DNA from: Brasenia schreberi
Taxonomy: Eukaryota; Streptophyta; Magnoliopsida; Nymphaeales; Cabombaceae
Direction: 5' to 3'
NCBI GenBank assembly: GCA_036023115.1
Contig: JAYKKT010000091.1
Span: 36,203,001-36,267,000, forward strand
Length of the DNA stretch: 64,000 nt
Positions within the stretch are counted from its first letter, which is position 1, and each line of letters opens with the position of its first letter. The notes below the pieces were generated by a model. The model was not told where the DNA came from, did not search any database, and saw only the letters and a program-made list of their open reading frames with translations. The position numbers were made by a program, and so were the translations under genes. This document shows positions 63,671 to 64,000 of the stretch, piece after piece.

Positions 63671-63930
63671 AGGACTCAGAGATAGCTCACCTGGCAGGCA
63701 ATGGTGGATCTACATGTAGGGTGGGGGCGACCACCCCCTGGAATTTTGAAATTTTACATTAAACCTACGTTTTACAGTGAATATCTTCCCCTAACACGAT
63801 CAAATATGCACATCGCCCCCTCCAAAACTATTTTCTAGATCCGCCACTGCTGCCAGGGACTCAAGTCACGAGATGGTCATGAGCTCAATACCCAGTTGGC
63901 TTGCGCCTCCCGATTGTAACCAAAGAAAAG
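63671..63930 (+). mobile_element. tRNA-derived SINE split by a MITE
   Basis: GAGATAGCTCACCTGGCAGG (box A-like) ends at 63698. The sequence resumes at about 63858 with GACTCAAGTCACGAG and a box B-like ATGAGCTCAATACCC near 63889-63903. The gap is filled by the MITE at 63699-63849. Confidence 0.6.
63691..63857. mobile_element. hAT-type MITE, 151 bp
   Basis: The body is 63699-63849. Its ends are inverted: CAATGGTGGATCTACA on the left, CAGTGGCGGATCTAGA on the right in reverse. It is flanked by CTGGCAGG (63691-63698) and CTGCCAGG (63850-63857), an 8-bp duplication with one mismatch. Confidence 0.8.
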
Positions 63931-64000
63931 GAAAAAGAACATCTTCCTTGCAATTTCCAGCAGCTGATAGAAAGCATTGTATGCCTTAACCAAATAAGAT

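Overview
The window is nuclear DNA from a flowering plant. The evidence is spliced genes with GT-AG introns, an R2R3-MYB gene, a TRF-like Myb gene, and plant-type transposons: Ty1/Copia, DUF659-type hAT, RTE-clade LINEs, tRNA-derived SINEs and hAT MITEs. Long (GA)n and (TA)n arrays are frequent. The species cannot be named from sequence alone. LAYOUT: 1-21.1 kb is a transposon graveyard. It holds the 3' end of a Copia element (+ strand, 1-1.1 kb), a decayed autonomous-type hAT with an 8-bp target duplication (1.63-5.04 kb), a decayed Copia element on the minus strand (5.58-13.3 kb) interrupted by a 2.16-kb insertion, a rearranged mosaic of the same Copia family (14.4-18.2 kb), and a second, truncated hAT on the minus strand (19.2-21.1 kb). 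21.3-27.7 kb is a 5'-truncated, frameshifted copy of the TFIIH helicase XPD (UVH6), with one exon duplicated in tandem. 29.8-38.5 kb is an apparently intact five-exon TRF-like (telomeric-repeat-binding type) Myb gene, with an RTE LINE in its third intron and LINE remnants in its fourth. 38.5-43.1 kb is intergenic: two short elements with an RTE tail, an LTR fragment and local tandem repeats. 43.17-47.36 kb is an intact six-exon RBM34/Nop12-type nucleolar RNA-binding protein gene. 47.4-56.5 kb is a gene-poor, AT-rich, microsatellite-rich interval with SINE fragments. 56.7-58.2 kb is an intact three-exon R2R3-MYB transcription factor gene with a clear TATA box. 58.2-64 kb is intergenic, with a 550-bp hAT MITE and a SINE that carries a 151-bp MITE. 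HOW THE PARTS RELATE: the three intact genes (TRF-like Myb, RBM34-like, R2R3-MYB) are unrelated housekeeping or regulatory genes. I see no operon-like or clustered pathway. Their reconstructed coding sequences are all in frame: 500, 511 and 315 codons. I find no evidence of a new multi-gene system. The most interesting structures are transposon biology: a LINE and short elements sharing one 3' tail, nested insertions with readable target duplications, and a broken XPD copy lying against a hAT element. All coordinates of spliced exons and element edges were read by eye.
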